A stretch of DNA of 64,000 bases from Bryum argenteum. Lineage: Eukaryota; Streptophyta; Bryopsida; Bryales; Bryaceae. Location of the stretch: assembly GCA_037043015.1 (NCBI GenBank), contig CM073325.1, positions 20,997,001 through 21,061,000 of the forward strand, in the 5' to 3' direction. Positions 34,500-47,025 of the stretch are shown piece by piece; position 1 is the stretch's first letter; the number at the start of each line of letters is the position of its first letter. The notes under the pieces were generated by a model. That model worked only from the letters and a program-made list of their open reading frames with translations. It did no database searches and had not been told where the DNA came from. The position numbers and the translations under genes were made by a program.

Positions 34500-35150
34500 G
34501 TCAAATTTTAAGGTTAGTTTAAGACCAGTTTGAAATCTAGAGCAGGACGAGTTTAAAGCTCAGGCCAGTTTTTATTTTGGTTCATGTTAAGTCTGGATTC
34601 TAGGGCAAGACCAATTTTGAGTCTAAGACAGATTCACGACCAAGCCAGGACATATTTGTGATCCAAGCCAAGACCAGCTTTGAGTTTAGGTTTGTTCTAA
34701 ATCCAGATCAGGACCTGTTTAGAATACAGGTCAGGACCAATTTAGAGTCCCCGCGACGACCAGTTTGGGGTCGAGGGTAGGACTAATTTGGAGTTCTGAG
34801 CATGACCAGTTCGGAGTCCTGAGCAAGACCAATGTTGAGTTTAAGACTATTTCCGATTTAGTTTTGGACGAGTTTGGGAACCAGTTCAAGAACCAATTTC
34901 GGATCCAGTTTAGGGACCAGCTTGAGAACCAATTCAGGGATTCGGTTTGGATTCCAGTTTGGGAACTAGTTTGGGGTCCATTTTGAATACTTGTTTGGGA
35001 ACCAATTTGAGGTCCAGTTTGGGGACCAGTTTAGGAATAGTTTGGGGACCAGTTTGGGGTCCATTTCGGAGACTAGTTTGGGGTCCAGTTTGCGGACCAA
35101 TTTGGGGATCAGTTTGGGTTCAGTTTAGGGCCAGTTGGAGATCAGTAAAT
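34500..35150. repeat. Degenerate minisatellite (GACCAGTTTGGGGTC-like)
   Basis: Units of roughly 15-30 bp based on GACCAGTTTGGGGTC become more regular toward the right end. The open frames at 34765-35207 follow from it. Non-coding. Confidence 0.75.
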
Positions 35151-35286
35151 AAAATAATTGAAGGGTTAGGAAGAATACCACGTTCACAACCACTTCGTCG
35201 ACTATGAAGATTTTGTGCAAGATCACAACGGTTGAATAAGAGATTTACGAATGCACGGTAAGTAAGGAGAATATCTGGAGAGTATG

Positions 35287-35771
35287 TGTCAGGGACACGG
35301 AAACAGATGATAAGAATATGTGGAAACTAACAAGAACTGACAGGAGCTTGAATTAACAAGAAGAGTACACGAACAACAACAAGAGAGATGAGCTAGAGCT
35401 CCAAGAGATGCGTTGTCGAGACCGAGGTTGCCTCGGCCTCGACTCCTCTATATACTAGCTAAGAAGAAGGTTAGGTTAACCTTCCTCAACCTAGGACCTT
35501 CTAGGACCTTCCAAGAACTTCCAAGACCTTCCAGAAGCTTCCAGGGCCTTCCGGAAACTTCAAGGACCTTCAAAAAGCTTCCAGAGACTTCCAGGAACTT
35601 CCAGAAGTTTCCGGAAGCTTCTAGAACCTTCTAGAACCTTCCTAAGTTGTCTACCTAGTACGTGGCCGTGACACAGGGAATCTTCAAGGAATCTTCGAGG
35701 AATCTTTTAGGGAATCTTCAGAGAATATTTTAGAAGAACCTTCTAGAAACTTCTTGTGTATGTCCGTGACA
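35287..35771 (-). repeat. 3' LTR of the chromovirus
   Basis: 485 bp, with most of its length matching 40956-41448. It includes a CCTTCTAGAACCTTCCAAGA-type short-repeat tract (about 35490-35640) and GGAATCTTC repeats near its plus-strand right end. Confidence 0.95.
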
Positions 35772-35821
35772 TCACCTCCCCTTCTAGCTTCGAGGTCTCC
35801 GAGAAGCAACGTTGTTGTTAG

Positions 35822-36176
35822 TCAATACCAACGCAGGAAAATGAAAATCTGCCGCATGACATCTGCAATAAACTCCAATTGTTGTTCACGAGGCAAGTGG
35901 TTCATCGGTCCTTGAAGCCAACGATAGTGGCCGACGCCTTCCACTTCTGACCAAGCGTGAACTTCTGTGTCTTCGTTATGGAATTGTCGCAAAAACACAC
36001 CTTCCAGCGAGACCATTGAAAGCGGGCTCGACCTCAAATACAATCACCAGCGATCGATTGCTCGGAATCCTCCGTCGGCGTCGTGGCGTAGGCGGTTCTT
36101 CATCTCTGGGTCGCCTTCGAGAGTTGGTTGGTTGAGATGGCATAACTGGTATGCTATCTATCTCTTGACTATCCAT
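35822..36176 (-). pseudogene. Extra small ORF downstream of pol, before the 3' LTR
   Basis: Two overlapping frames (35976-36176, then 35822-36043) read as one ~115-residue protein with a frameshift in the overlap. The N-terminal half is Arg/Pro-rich (RRRPRDEEPPTPRRRRR), resembling a nuclear targeting or nucleic-acid-binding tail. The second half (EGVFLRQFHNEDTEVHAW, then PREQQLEFIADVMRQIF) looks folded and alpha-helical. It sits between the chromodomain and the polypurine tract, where most chromoviruses have no gene. Function unknown. Confidence 0.5.
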
Positions 36177-36279
36177 GACTAAAAACCAAACTATGACTAT
36201 AGAGAAATTCTATCTAGAACAAAATATGTAAATCAAATGTGAATCAAGGTTGTGTTCACTCTCCCCCTTTTATTCTCCT

Positions 36280-39200
36280 GAGTGGGCAAGCGTCCGGAGA
36301 AGTTATCGTCGGAAAGGCTTAGGTTTATGAGGATATCGTTGATGAAATTCTGCCTTTTCCGGCGCATTTACAAGATTTTCGGCATGTTCCCACGTTCTTT
36401 CATTCATGTCGTATCCACTCCAATGCACAAAATACTCCAAGTTTTCCCCTTCTGCGCCGTGAATCCAAAGACCTTATCCACCTCATATTCCTCGTGGTTC
36501 TCAATTTCGATACTAGGTGGCGGCCCTCGCACTCTTCCCGGAAAAGTCGACTCTCGATAAGGTTCCAATAAAGACACGTGGAAGACTGGATGTACCTTCA
36601 TAGTAGCTGTAACTCCAACCGATACGCTTGGCTGGATTGATTTGTTTTTGGATGGCAAATGGTCCCAATCTTCGATAGTCCAACTTATCACACGGCCGCT
36701 TGGTCTTGATATTCCGTCAAGCGACCATACTTTATCTCCGATCTTGAAAGTAGGTGCCTCATTCCGAAATTTATCTGCGGACGCCTTGTACAACTCTTGG
36801 GCAGTTTGCAATTGAAGTCTCAGCGTTGCTTGAAGTTCCGATAGCTGCTTCGCAAAATCTTCTGCTGCTAGGTTGTTATTGGCCACTGAATTCCATAAAT
36901 CAAGCTTCGGGTGGTATCCGTAGTTGGCAAAGAATGGTGTTTGTTGGGTCGACGCATGAATAGTGTTGTTGTAGGCGAACTCGGCAAGAGGTAGATACTC
37001 GATCCAATCGTCTTGTTGATGGTGCAACGTAGATACTGCTCCAATACTTGATTCACCCGTTCCGTCTGTCCGTCGGTTTGAGGATGAAATGCCGAAAAAA
37101 GCTTGATATCCACCTTCAATATCTCAAATAGAGATTTCCAGAACTTGGAGACGAACTGGGTTCCGCGATCCGACACAATATCATCTGGCAAGCCGTGATA
37201 ACGATATACATTATCAAGAAAGAGTCTTGTTGTATCTTCGCTCGACGATGTCTTCTTGCAAGGAACAAAATGCGCCATCTTCGTCAGCCGATCTACCACA
37301 ACAAAGATCTTTGTCAAACGAGTTTGAAGGCGGCAGGTCCAGAATGAAATCCATGGAAATCAAGACCACGGTCGATGCGGGGATAGGCAATGGCCAAAAA
37401 AGTCCATAGGGGCGATGCCGAGGGTTCTTCGACCTTGAACAAATATCACAAGAGAGAACAAACTCCTTCACATCCTTCCACATTTGGGGCCACCGAAGTC
37501 TCATGAAATAAGCTCCAATGTCTTGTTGTATCCAAAATGTCCCTGCATTTGGAAAGTCATGGCGTGATTGGAGGACTCGAAGTCGTGTTCGTCCCTTAGG
37601 AATATCTGATCATTTCTTCAAAGTACAAAAGATCTCTCCTCCACTCAACTTGTCATTATCAAGACGCTTGATCTCGAGAGCTACTGAATCTTCAATTGTC
37701 GCGAGACGTATCACGGTTAAGGAAGTCCGTGATCGATTGGCATGTGAAGAGCGCAAATTCTAAAATGCTCGGTTTCAGCAATGAATGGTGCATTGTTAAT
37801 CAACGCCGCTTCTCCAACCTTAGGCGTCCGACACGATCTCCTCGATAAGGCATCGGATAGTCCTTGTTGCTTCCAAGCCGATAGGTAATAACAAAGTCAA
37901 ATCGCGACAACGACATATTCCACCGAGCAGCGTCGATTCAAGACTCGAGCCGACATAAAGTACTCCAAATTCTTGTGATCCGTGTATACGGTCATTTTTG
38001 GATGTCTGTCTGCCGAGAAAGTGTCGCCACTCTTGGAAGGAATCTACTATGGCACGAAGTTCCTTATCGTGGATTTCATAATTGATTTCAGCAGAGAAAA
38101 CTTTCGAGAATAGAACGCCTTGGCTGGATGAAGCTTCCCGTCCACGTCCATCTCAGTGAAATACGGCTCCCAAAGCAAAATCAAGCGTCGGTCTCCAAAT
38201 AGAAGGTCTTTGTAAAGTCGGGATGTACCAAGATTGGAGTGTGATAAATGCCATCTTGAGGTCTTGGAATGCCTTTTTCGCGCTGAGGTCCCCATTCGAG
38301 CTTGTCTTACAAGTCAACCGAGTGAGTGGAGCGGCGACTCGAGAATAATTCTTGATGAAGATTCGATAGAAGTTAAGAAATCCAAAAAACATCAGACGTC
38401 TCTCTAACCGTCTTGGAACCTCCCGTGATACAATTGCTTCCACCTTCTTAGGGTCCATCTTCAAGCCGTCTGTAGTTGCAATGAACCCTAAAAACTCCAT
38501 CTCGGTTTTGGTGGAATAGGCACTTCTCCAACTTGGCGTAGAGTCGCCGTTCGTAGTTTCTCGAGGACCAAACGAACGCGCTTCTCGCTCTTCTTCGTTT
38601 TTGGAAAATATCGGGATGTCATCCAGGATAGATGACAACAAAGTCGTCAAGATGCTCCCGAAAGATGTCATTCATCATGTGTTGAAAACAATGGAAAGCG
38701 TTGGTAAGGCCAAAGGCATGACATTATATTCAAAATCGCCATACCTTATAACGAACATTTGTCTTCCACTCGTCTCCTTCCTCGATCCGCACGAGGTTGT
38801 AAGCTCCCCTCGGATCAATTTTGTAAAGATCTTTGCACGCCCGAGCTTTGCTCAAGAGACCAGAAATCAAGGGTAACGGATAACGATTTTTCTTAGTTAC
38901 CTTGTTGAGGCCTCGATAGTCCACGCACATTTGTAAGGAGCCATCCTTCTTCTTTACAAACAAGATCGGTGCCCCGGTGGCGACTTTGAATGACGAATGA
39001 AGTTCTTCGCTAGATTCTCGTCAATGTCTTTCGCAGACTCCGCTAACTCCGTTTGAGAGAGATTGTAGATTGGGCCAAAAGGCGGTTGTCTTTCTCCTTC
39101 TTGCGAGTCTATGGCGCGGTCGTATGGCGATGCTCCGTAGTATGTCCGCGTTCTTCTTCGAAATACGTCCTCAAAATCCTTATATTGCTTTCTGGTATCT

Positions 39201-39803
39201 TGCCGTCGAACTTTTTTCTCCGTCTTTAGTTGAAATTTGCATAGATGACAAAAAGTCTTTGCTTCTTTGGATGATCGTCTTTAACGCCTTGCTCCAATAA
39301 ACAATGGTTTCCCTATCTTGGGATGTCTACTAGGTTGGTCATTGGAATGTTCTTTGGAAAAAGTCATTTTCCGCAACTTCCAATCTATGGTAGGGTTATG
39401 TTGTTCTAACCAAGAGAGACCTAGGATGACGAGGGGTTTGTGGGGTTTAATGACATTAAAAACAGCGTAACTACTATGGTCCTTAAACGCCACCTCTATA
39501 GGTCTGATTCATGGGTGACACTGCCCGGACAATAAAGGTCGTCCATCTATCACCTCTACATAAACAGGTTTGGACACATACTAGACGAATCTTGTGGCGC
39601 TTAGCAAATTCTTCATCTAAAAACAAGTAGATGCTCCCGAATCTAATAGAGCTAAAGTTTTGTGTTTTTGAGGACCAAGAGACAAGGAATTGTAAAACAA
39701 CGGGCGGGTTGGATGAGAAAGAGGAACACGATTGTTGTTGTGGCATTGAATCGTCCCGGCCGCATGGTTCCCTCAGAGCAAGCATCGTCGTTTTCGGGAT
39801 CAC
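36280..39803 (-). pseudogene. Degenerate pol: protease, RT, RNase H, integrase, chromodomain
   Basis: Recognisable blocks in order on the minus strand: a protease-linker region (HSSYAVFNVI and LGLSWLEQHNPTIDWKLRK at 39281-39493); reverse transcriptase ([19 protein letters not shown] at 38950-38900, then the damaged active-site region LDDIPIFSKNEEE near 38640-38590); a connection/RNase H region; the integrase zinc-binding end (CDICSRSK near 37440) and core (VVVDRLTKMAHFVP, SDRGTQFVSKFW, HPQTDGQTERVNQ at 37040-37310); and a chromodomain (EYFVHWSGYD, NERTWEHAENL) at about 36290-36430. Frames shift at least five times, including inside the chromodomain. It cannot encode an active polyprotein. Confidence 0.9.
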
Positions 39804-39984
39804 CGCACTCCTAGTCTTAACAATGCGCGGTTCTCGCTTCTTGGGGCAATTTCAACCTTGTGGGCCTTCTTCTCCGCAGACAAACAGAGTCCTTCTTCCA
39901 TACGCCGTTTTCTTCTCTTACGGGTAAGAAAGAGCTCCGACACGTGCGCGTCGATTTGCATGGCTTCTCGCTCCGAATGAGAAC

Positions 39985-40586
39985 TCAAATTGTTTGCCAA
40001 CATACTCGTGATGTAGCGACTCGTTTGGTATTTTGGTATTTGGTTTTGACGATATTTGGAATAAACGGTTGTCGCGACTTTATAGCTTGGCTAATGGCTT
40101 CGTTGAGCGTTTGCGGATCGGGAAGAGATAAAAGTAGGTCCTTCACATCATCCTCAAACCCCAATAAAACCGACTCACCAATGCTTCTTCGCCCGATTGA
40201 TGTCACTAGCTTGATTGTCTAAAAATCCGATCGTAGAGCGATGCGAGCGCATTCCTTGTCGTAGTGATCGGATCTTTGTTGTAGCCCATCGGACCTTGTC
40301 GTATTCGCCAAATGCTTCGCAAATGCCTCCAAAACGTCTCAAAGTTGCTCGAGAATTGGCGTCGTTTTACCGAACAAGGGCAAACCACGACAAAGCTTGC
40401 CGTAGTAGCGAGTTCCAACAAGTCCAACACGAGCCTCCTCCGTCGGATATCGTTTTTGTCAGAAATCGTTATCAACTTGATTTGGTTGACAAAACCTCGA
40501 AACTTGGAACGCGTTCCGTCGAACTTGTCGGGAAGACTAACTCTAGGCTCCTTCCGTTGTTGAATCATTGGGTTTTGTTGAACCAA
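39985..40586 (-). pseudogene. Degenerate gag of the chromovirus
   Basis: Frames at 40206-40586 and 39985-40206 carry the Ty3-type capsid start (LPDKFDGTRSKFRGFVNQIK) and the end of the gag domain (FEDDVKDLLLSLPDPQTLNE). A CCHC zinc knuckle is not clearly readable. Frameshifted. Confidence 0.75.
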
Positions 40587-40955
40587 AGGTGTAGTCGCCT
40601 CCTCCGGTGTAGTTGCTTGAGATCTGGTGAATCGCGGATGATGTTATCCGGATGCTCCGTCGTTGTGAAGTCTTGCCATGGCTCCTTCTATCTCCGCTTG
40701 TCTATGTGATAATGCGGCAAGAAGACTCATGATGGCGTCAATTTGGATTCCAAATTTTTAGCCATACTAACGTCTTGATCTTTGACTAAATCTACGAAAG
40801 AAAAGAAAAATTTGACAAGAGAACAATATTGGTTTAGAGGAGGGTAATCCGCAACCTCTAAAACACTAGCACACCTTGGAGAAGAGGGGTAATCCACTCT
40901 CTAACAAGAAGGGACTAACTCGATATTTGTGAGAAGGTAGTCTCGACAAACAAAC

Positions 40956-41448
40956 CGTCGGGGACACGGAATGTAGAGATGATAAGAATATGTGGAAACT
41001 AACAAGAAAGCGGGAGGAGCTTGAATTAACAAGAAGAGTACACGAACAACAACAAGAGAGATGAGCTAGAGCTCCAAGAGATGCGTTGTCGAGACCGAGG
41101 TTGCCCTCGGCCTCGACTCCTATATATATATACTAGCTAAGAAGAAGGTTCTCCGTAACCTTCCTCAACCTAGGACCTTCTAGGACCTTCCAAGAACTTC
41201 CAAGACCTTCCGAAGCTTTCCGGGGCCTTCCGGAAACTTCAAGGACCTCAAAAAACTTCCAGAGACTTCCGGGAACTTCAGGAAGTTTCGGAAGCTTCTA
41301 GAACCTTCTAGAACCTTCCTAAGTTGTCTACCTAGTACGTGGCCGTGACACAGGGAATCTTCAAGGAATCTTCGAGGAATCTTTTAGGGAATCTTCAGAG
41401 AATATTTTAGAAGAACCTTCTAGAAACTTCTTGTGTATGTCCGTGACA
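40956..41448 (-). repeat. 5' LTR of the chromovirus
   Basis: 493 bp, pairing with 35287-35771. Several substitutions and small indels between the LTRs, mostly within the CCTTCYAGAA short-repeat tract, show the insertion is not very recent. Confidence 0.95.
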
Positions 41449-41453
41449 GTATG

Positions 41454-42534
41454 AGGTGTTGAGATTAACTTCGTTGAGGAGTTTAATCAACACAAATATT
41501 TGATTTTGCGGACCTTGCAAAAAGTTGGAAGCTTTGTGGAGGACCTTGCAAAATATTCCGACAGATTGGAGATAAATATTGATATTCAGCAAGCAAACAG
41601 CTTTCAAGTGCGTAGAAAGTGATGTACTCTTTGAATAAATCAATAGTATTTGTCAAGAAACTTGTATACGTCCCATACAGTTTTGTATTCTGCCGTATTT
41701 GATAGTTTGTATGTAGAAAGACTTGTATACGATCTGTATAGTTTTCGTATTTACCGTCGTATCTGATAGATTCTATGCAAAAATCACTGCAGGATCGTAT
41801 TTGTATTTTATACTTTATCAAGATAATAAAAAAAAAAACTGTGTATTTGCTCTAAAGAGTCTTTTCTTTATACCAGTGGATAAAAACAATATTAATCTAT
41901 TTGAAGTAACCTTTTCAACAAATTATTACTATTAACTATACAATCTTCATAGTGTGTATAACATATTTTGGAACGTTCGAGGGTACTCTCGGGTATTTTT
42001 ATATGAATTCTTGGTATTCATATAGGTTTAAGATGATTTCTATTTGCTCTTGTAAAAATAATAATCAAATTCCACCATTGAATCATAGATTTGATAACTC
42101 ATTTATAGTGAATGCATAGGATTGTTAATTAAGTTGGATTTCTTATACTTGTATTTTGGATTTTATATTGAAGATAAAGTGGATGAATGAAATACATCAA
42201 ACTTCAATATATTCATGTGATTGAATTTCCTGAAAAGTAGAATATTGGAATACTTGGTTGTTTGCGCATCTATTTTTCTCCAATCCCTTCCATCTTTTTG
42301 GGTGTTAAATAATTGATTATTACTAATTTATTCTCATAAGATCTTAAGTAACAATTACCATTTAAATTGAATAATAGGTTTTACATCTAATACCAGGTTT
42401 TCAAATTTCTATTATATTCGAGTATTCAGCTACAATTAAAGACAAACTTTAGATAAATTTTGGTTTTTCTCCGTACGCGAATATGTCTATCATTGATCTA
42501 GAGCTTTCAAATTTTGGTTAAAGATGTGTATACA
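41454..42534. other. AT-rich DNA without recognisable features
   Basis: No supported genes. Open frames at 41407-41935 lack domains and have AT-driven composition. Confidence 0.5.
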
Positions 42535-43756
42535 AATTCAACTACTATTCCGGAGAATGTCTGTTTGATGTTGTTGCTTATTTATTCAATTACAAAGAAT
42601 TATCACTTGAGATCTGCAGAAATGTTGTTGCACATTTATAGAATTGTTTATTGATTGGAACAAAGGAAGCACTCTTGTATAGGAGTCGTGAGCTACAGCT
42701 TTTTATGCATGATTTACATTATGGTCAAGTAACTTGAAAATCCGACTACTTAAATATTATGACATTGTTTGCAAAGAATGGTGGCTTATGGGATGGTTTT
42801 ACAATTTTGTTTTGGATCTTGCAGTATCTGAAATATTGCATATTAGTATAGAATAAGAGAAATGGAAGGATAATGTCTAGAACTGGAGAAAGATTTTCTA
42901 ACCAAACATTGCAAATTGTATGTGGGAACGACCATTATGAACTCGTCATATCCTACAACTACATGTCAAATGAACAAGTTAGTATCCTTGGTGATAAACC
43001 TATAGACTAATATAGGTCAGGTTCGTCAGAAAAGAATACTTGAGGATCAAAGTTTGTAAATGTAGGTGAAAAACGCAAAAGATTTAAATATTATAATGAT
43101 TTAGATGCCAAGTTATTGTATCTGAATAATCTACATTCAACATCTACGACTTTTCAAATTGCAAGTAAATTTGTGGAGCAACATCGAGATTTAAAGTTGG
43201 ATCTTAAAAAAGTACAAAATCATTTGGGATTTCTATGCGTTTAAGAAAGCTAAATTTGAAGAAAATACACATGATTTAAGGTTTGTATGAATAACGTTGG
43301 TGGTCTTTTGACTAGCTCGACGCATCAAAACAACAATGATGAAATCAGAAAGACTACTCCTTTAGAAATCAACAATGTCATACGTGCAAAATATTTAATT
43401 AAACCGAATGACAAATTGACAATCAAATCAAACATGTGAGTGTAGTAGATTTTCAAGATAGGATTCGAGATTCAAATGGGAATGACATGCTTAACCAAAT
43501 AGTACATGCTCAAAAACGGTTTATATGGACGGAAAGAGTAGATATGTTCTTGAATGAGACAAAATTTGAGTTACTAGGTGTTCTTTGCATTGATGATGTT
43601 AATAAAGAGGTAGACTACGCAAACCTTTCATATGCTAAAAAAGCTATGATAAAATGTAGTTTGGCTTTGGGCTTGATAGTACATAGAGTGCTAGTCAATA
43701 ATTTCCTCATTTACAAGAGATCATTGGCAAACACCTACAATACTTTCAAGGCCTAG
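42535..43756 (+). pseudogene. Relic of an OTU-type cysteine protease ORF
   Basis: Successive frames show OTU-domain landmarks in the correct order. The catalytic-Cys block GECLFDVVAYLF is at 42552-42587. The middle block MHDLHYGQV, then YLNIMTLFAKNGGLWDG, is at 42705-42800. The catalytic-His block LQIVCGNDHYELV is at about 42908-42950. Further coding-like segments follow: KRKRFKYYNDLDAKLLYLNN near 43075, and an open frame of 106 codons to 43756. At least four stops or frameshifts separate the pieces. OTU domains remove ubiquitin and also occur in many plant transposon-encoded proteins, so this may be the remains of a large transposon. Assignment rests on motif spacing seen by eye. Confidence 0.45.
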
Positions 43757-44873
43757 AAGTGCCACCATTTGTTAGGGCATCATAAAATGTACGATTTATT
43801 TGTTTAATATATGAGATTTTCTAAATTAAATAAAGCTTTAATTTACATTTCTTTTTATTCATGCAAGCTCTTTGTTATGTGTGCTCCATGTAATGTGTTT
43901 TTTATGAACTCTCTATGTTCCATTTTATATTGCTTTATTATCTACCATGGTGTTAAGTGCTCTATAATTTGCAATCTTTTATTCTTGTTAAAAAGAAATT
44001 TACATGAATCTCTTTTTTAGCATGTTGCATTATAATTTTTTGTGATATTTATCAAAGAAAATCATCTATGTATGTATTTGCATTCTCAAAGTTGAGTTCT
44101 ATGAGATTCAATTTTTCAATACCTCATTTTAAACATATTGTATTTCTTATGAGGTTCTCATACTCTTCTTCCAATCCTTTATTTGAATATCTACAGAAAA
44201 AATCATCTAACACTAGATGTGCTTATGTACATTTTCAAAGTTACAAATTAGTACATATAATCTTAGAGTTGACACTTAGTGTTTTAACACTAAGGAATCA
44301 ATTGACGATTTATCATTACCATTGGCTATTACTTTTTCTAACAATAAATTATCTATATTAGTGTAGACTTGATTTGGAACTTACCTCTAATAATTTTATC
44401 CAAAAGAGACTCCAGATGAAGAATTCATGGCTCTTCAAAGTTGTTGTAGTCATCCAAGATGTCTCTTTTCGACATTTAGCCCAGTTAAGGGTTTAAGCTT
44501 AAACAATATGTCTCAAGGTGCCTACTATAGATGCACACAGTTATGTTGTCATATGTTGTTGGGGTATCTTAAGGAGTGTGGAAACAATTAAGCAAAGAGC
44601 CATCACTATGATACATGCTAATTAAATTATTGAATAATCTAGTTTGCAAACATCTGATAAGAATGTTCGTTATAATAATATAACTATGAGTAGTGAAGTA
44701 ATCATTGCTTTAATGGTTTCCATTATTATAAAACCTCTAAGGATAGGGTTTATGTGAAGACTTTGTTTGCATCATTAACAATCATAGCAATTATGATATG
44801 CATCTATGTGAATTGCTCTAACCAACAACTAATTTAAAGTGAATATCTTCCAATCAATCCTAGCACACCTTAA
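43757..44873. other. AT-rich DNA without recognisable features
   Basis: No exon, RNA gene or repeat family could be supported here. Confidence 0.5.
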
Positions 44874-45850
44874 CCCTTGAACGCCGATGATGTCGAAAAA
44901 CGACATTTTGGATGTACAACAGAAACTTTGAAGAGCCATATCTTCTTCATCCAAGGTTTGTTTTGGATGAAATCACTTGGATTAGGTTCCAAATCAAGTC
45001 TATATTGTGTTGTAAAATTTTCAAGCCCATACAATAAAGTATGAATTAATGGAATGCACTTTGGTGAAGACAACTCTTGTTTTTGGGTTTCCAAGCATGG
45101 GGCATGTATTACCATTGCAAGCCAATAATGTGAAATTAAAAATAGTTTTTCATGATTTTTTTTTTCATGGTCATGATCTTAAGGTGATTCTTAACAAATT
45201 TGTAGTGAGAAGTTTTTTTATCCAAATGATTTTGCTATTGGATTTGCAATGATGTTTTGTCAACAGAAAAAGTGAGAAAATGGATGATATTTGAGGAGCT
45301 ATATCTCCCTCGTCCACCGTAGGATTTCAACTTAATTTTTTGGGATGGCCTCCAATTAGAGTCTAGTCTAAGTGGTAGAAACCTTAACAAGATCGAAGAT
45401 GTTTTGAAGATAAGGCATGAAATTGAATAATAACAAAGAGTCTAGTTTTGGACTATTTTTCCTTTGTAAAATGTTCGGTAGTTTTTACCATTGCATGGCT
45501 TTTATTTGAGCCAAGAAATTTTTTTGATGAATTTTTGTTGGGTAAAGGACTTATTGAGATGAAGGTGAACATCTTTCTAGTTGGTGATTTTTTCATTACA
45601 ATAGGTATATTGGTAGCATTTCCACCTCAAAGTGAAAATGATGAAATTTTGCCGTTTGTTTTTGATATTGATATGTTATGATCTCCCGATCTATAAAGCC
45701 TCATGACTCAAATTTTGGTCCACATGATCTTCGATAAGTCTATTACAGGTTTGTACGGTTGAGTTCTTAATAGCTTCTCTTGATTTTCATCTATGACGAT
45801 TTCTATGGAAATGTGCTTTTCTGCTAAAAATAGGCTCAGGCGTTTAGGGG
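44874..45850 (+). mobile_element. 977-bp TTAA-flanked non-autonomous element (piggyBac-like termini)
   Basis: Flanked by TTAA at 44870-44873 and 45851-45854. The left end is CCCTTGAACGCC and the inverted right end is CCCCTAAACGCC (10 of 12 match). TTAA target duplication plus CCC-starting termini is the hallmark of piggyBac elements. No transposase frame is present. Its interior is shared with 1979-2962, 45855-46462 and the arms of the foldback at 21200-22700. Confidence 0.7.
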
Positions 45851-45854
45851 TTAA

Positions 45855-46462
45855 CCCTTAAGCGGGCCGAATGTCGAAAATCGACATTCTGGATGACAGA
45901 AACTTTGGAGAGCCATAACTTCTTCATCCGGACTCCGTTTTGGACGAAATCACTTGGGTTGGGTCCCAAATCAAGTTTAGTTCATGTCATAAAAATCTCA
46001 GACCCACACAATGAAGTATGAATTAATGGCATGCATTTCAGTGACAGCAGCCTAGCTTTAGACATTTTTTCCTTTGTAAAATTTAGGGCAGTTTTCACCA
46101 TTGCAGGGCCATAATTTGCACAAAGAAATTTTTCTCATGGTTTTTTTTTTGTTCAAGGATGCTACTGAGATGAAGGTGAACAACATTCTAATTGGTGACT
46201 TTTTCATTGCAATAAGTCTAATGGTAGCATTTTCACTTTAAAGTGAAAATGATGAAATTATGTGATCATTTTTGAGTATTAATACATTATGATCTCGCAA
46301 TCTATGAAGCCTCATGACTCAAAATTTGACCCACATGATGTTCAATATGTCTACAACAAGATTGTACGGTTGAGATTTGGATAACACACTTTTACCTCCA
46401 CCTATGACAATGCTTTTGAGGATGTGTTCATTTTACTACAAATGAGTCAAACCATTTAGGGG
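45855..46462 (+). mobile_element. 608-bp TTAA-flanked element, deletion derivative of its neighbour
   Basis: Bounded by the TTAA at 45851-45854, shared with the element on its left, and TTAA at 46463-46466. Termini are CCCTTAAGCGG and (inverted) CCCCTAAATGG. The start (GTCGAAAATCGACATTCTGG, AGCCATAACTTCTTCATCCG) and the end match the 977-bp copy, with ~370 bp missing internally. The two copies abut head-to-tail. Confidence 0.65.
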
Positions 46463-46800
46463 TTAAATACCATGCTGAGAAAGTAAATGGAAGCAACAAG
46501 CTAGTTGTGGAGATAATAATGTTTGAAGAATGTGCATAGTTTGTGGAATATTGAAACGTTTAAAAGCATGCATTTTTTACTCTACTTAAAGGGAAAAAGT
46601 TATATGGGCACCTCAAACCAAAGGTAGGTTCACACCTCGCCTTATGTCATTGTGAGTGTAAAATGATAAGAACACTCTTACAGAAAAGCCAATGGCGGTC
46701 GCACATAAAGTATTTTGGTTGTATTTTATTTGCCACGGTGGCAAAGGAAAGGACGGTGTGGTTGTGCGACATCGATCAAACATGTAGTATCTGTGTTACG

Positions 46801-47016
46801 GGTAAGCTTTCGTAGCAGCTACCAAGGAGGATGGAGGAGGGGTAATGAGCCCGCTAATTTTTTGATGTATAGACATTAAGTGCCAAGGAGTAGGCTTCCA
46901 AGGGTAATTTGGGGTCGCAGACCTCAAATTTGAATTCAAAATTATCAAAAACAGCCTTGGGAGGTCCCCACGGATTCTAGGGTGCCTCCTTGGTAGCTGC
47001 CACGAACCATTGCCCC
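46801..47016. mobile_element. Mutator-like MITE with 9-bp target duplication
   Basis: TGTGTTACG is repeated at 46792-46800 and 47017-47025. Terminal inverted repeats of ~30 bp share GCAGCTACCAAGGAGG exactly, with several mismatches nearer the ends. The element is 216 bp and non-coding. An 8-bp duplication (hAT) is an alternative reading. Confidence 0.75.
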
Positions 47017-47025
47017 TGTGTTACG

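Larger units (their letters stand above)
35287..41448 (-). mobile_element. Complete but degenerate Ty3/gypsy chromovirus-type LTR retrotransposon
   Basis: A 6162-bp element flanked by a perfect 5-bp target duplication GTATG (35282-35286 and 41449-41453). In its own sense (minus strand) the 5' LTR is 40956-41448 and the 3' LTR is 35287-35771; the LTRs begin TGTCACGGAC and end in TGTCCCTGACA. A polypurine tract GAAGGGGAGGTGA abuts the 3' LTR (35772-35784). The order gag, protease, RT, RNase H, integrase, chromodomain is that of chromoviruses. Multiple frameshifts disable it. The region after the 5' LTR (GGTTTGTTTGTCGAGAC) does not match a tRNA primer that I recognise. Confidence 0.95.
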
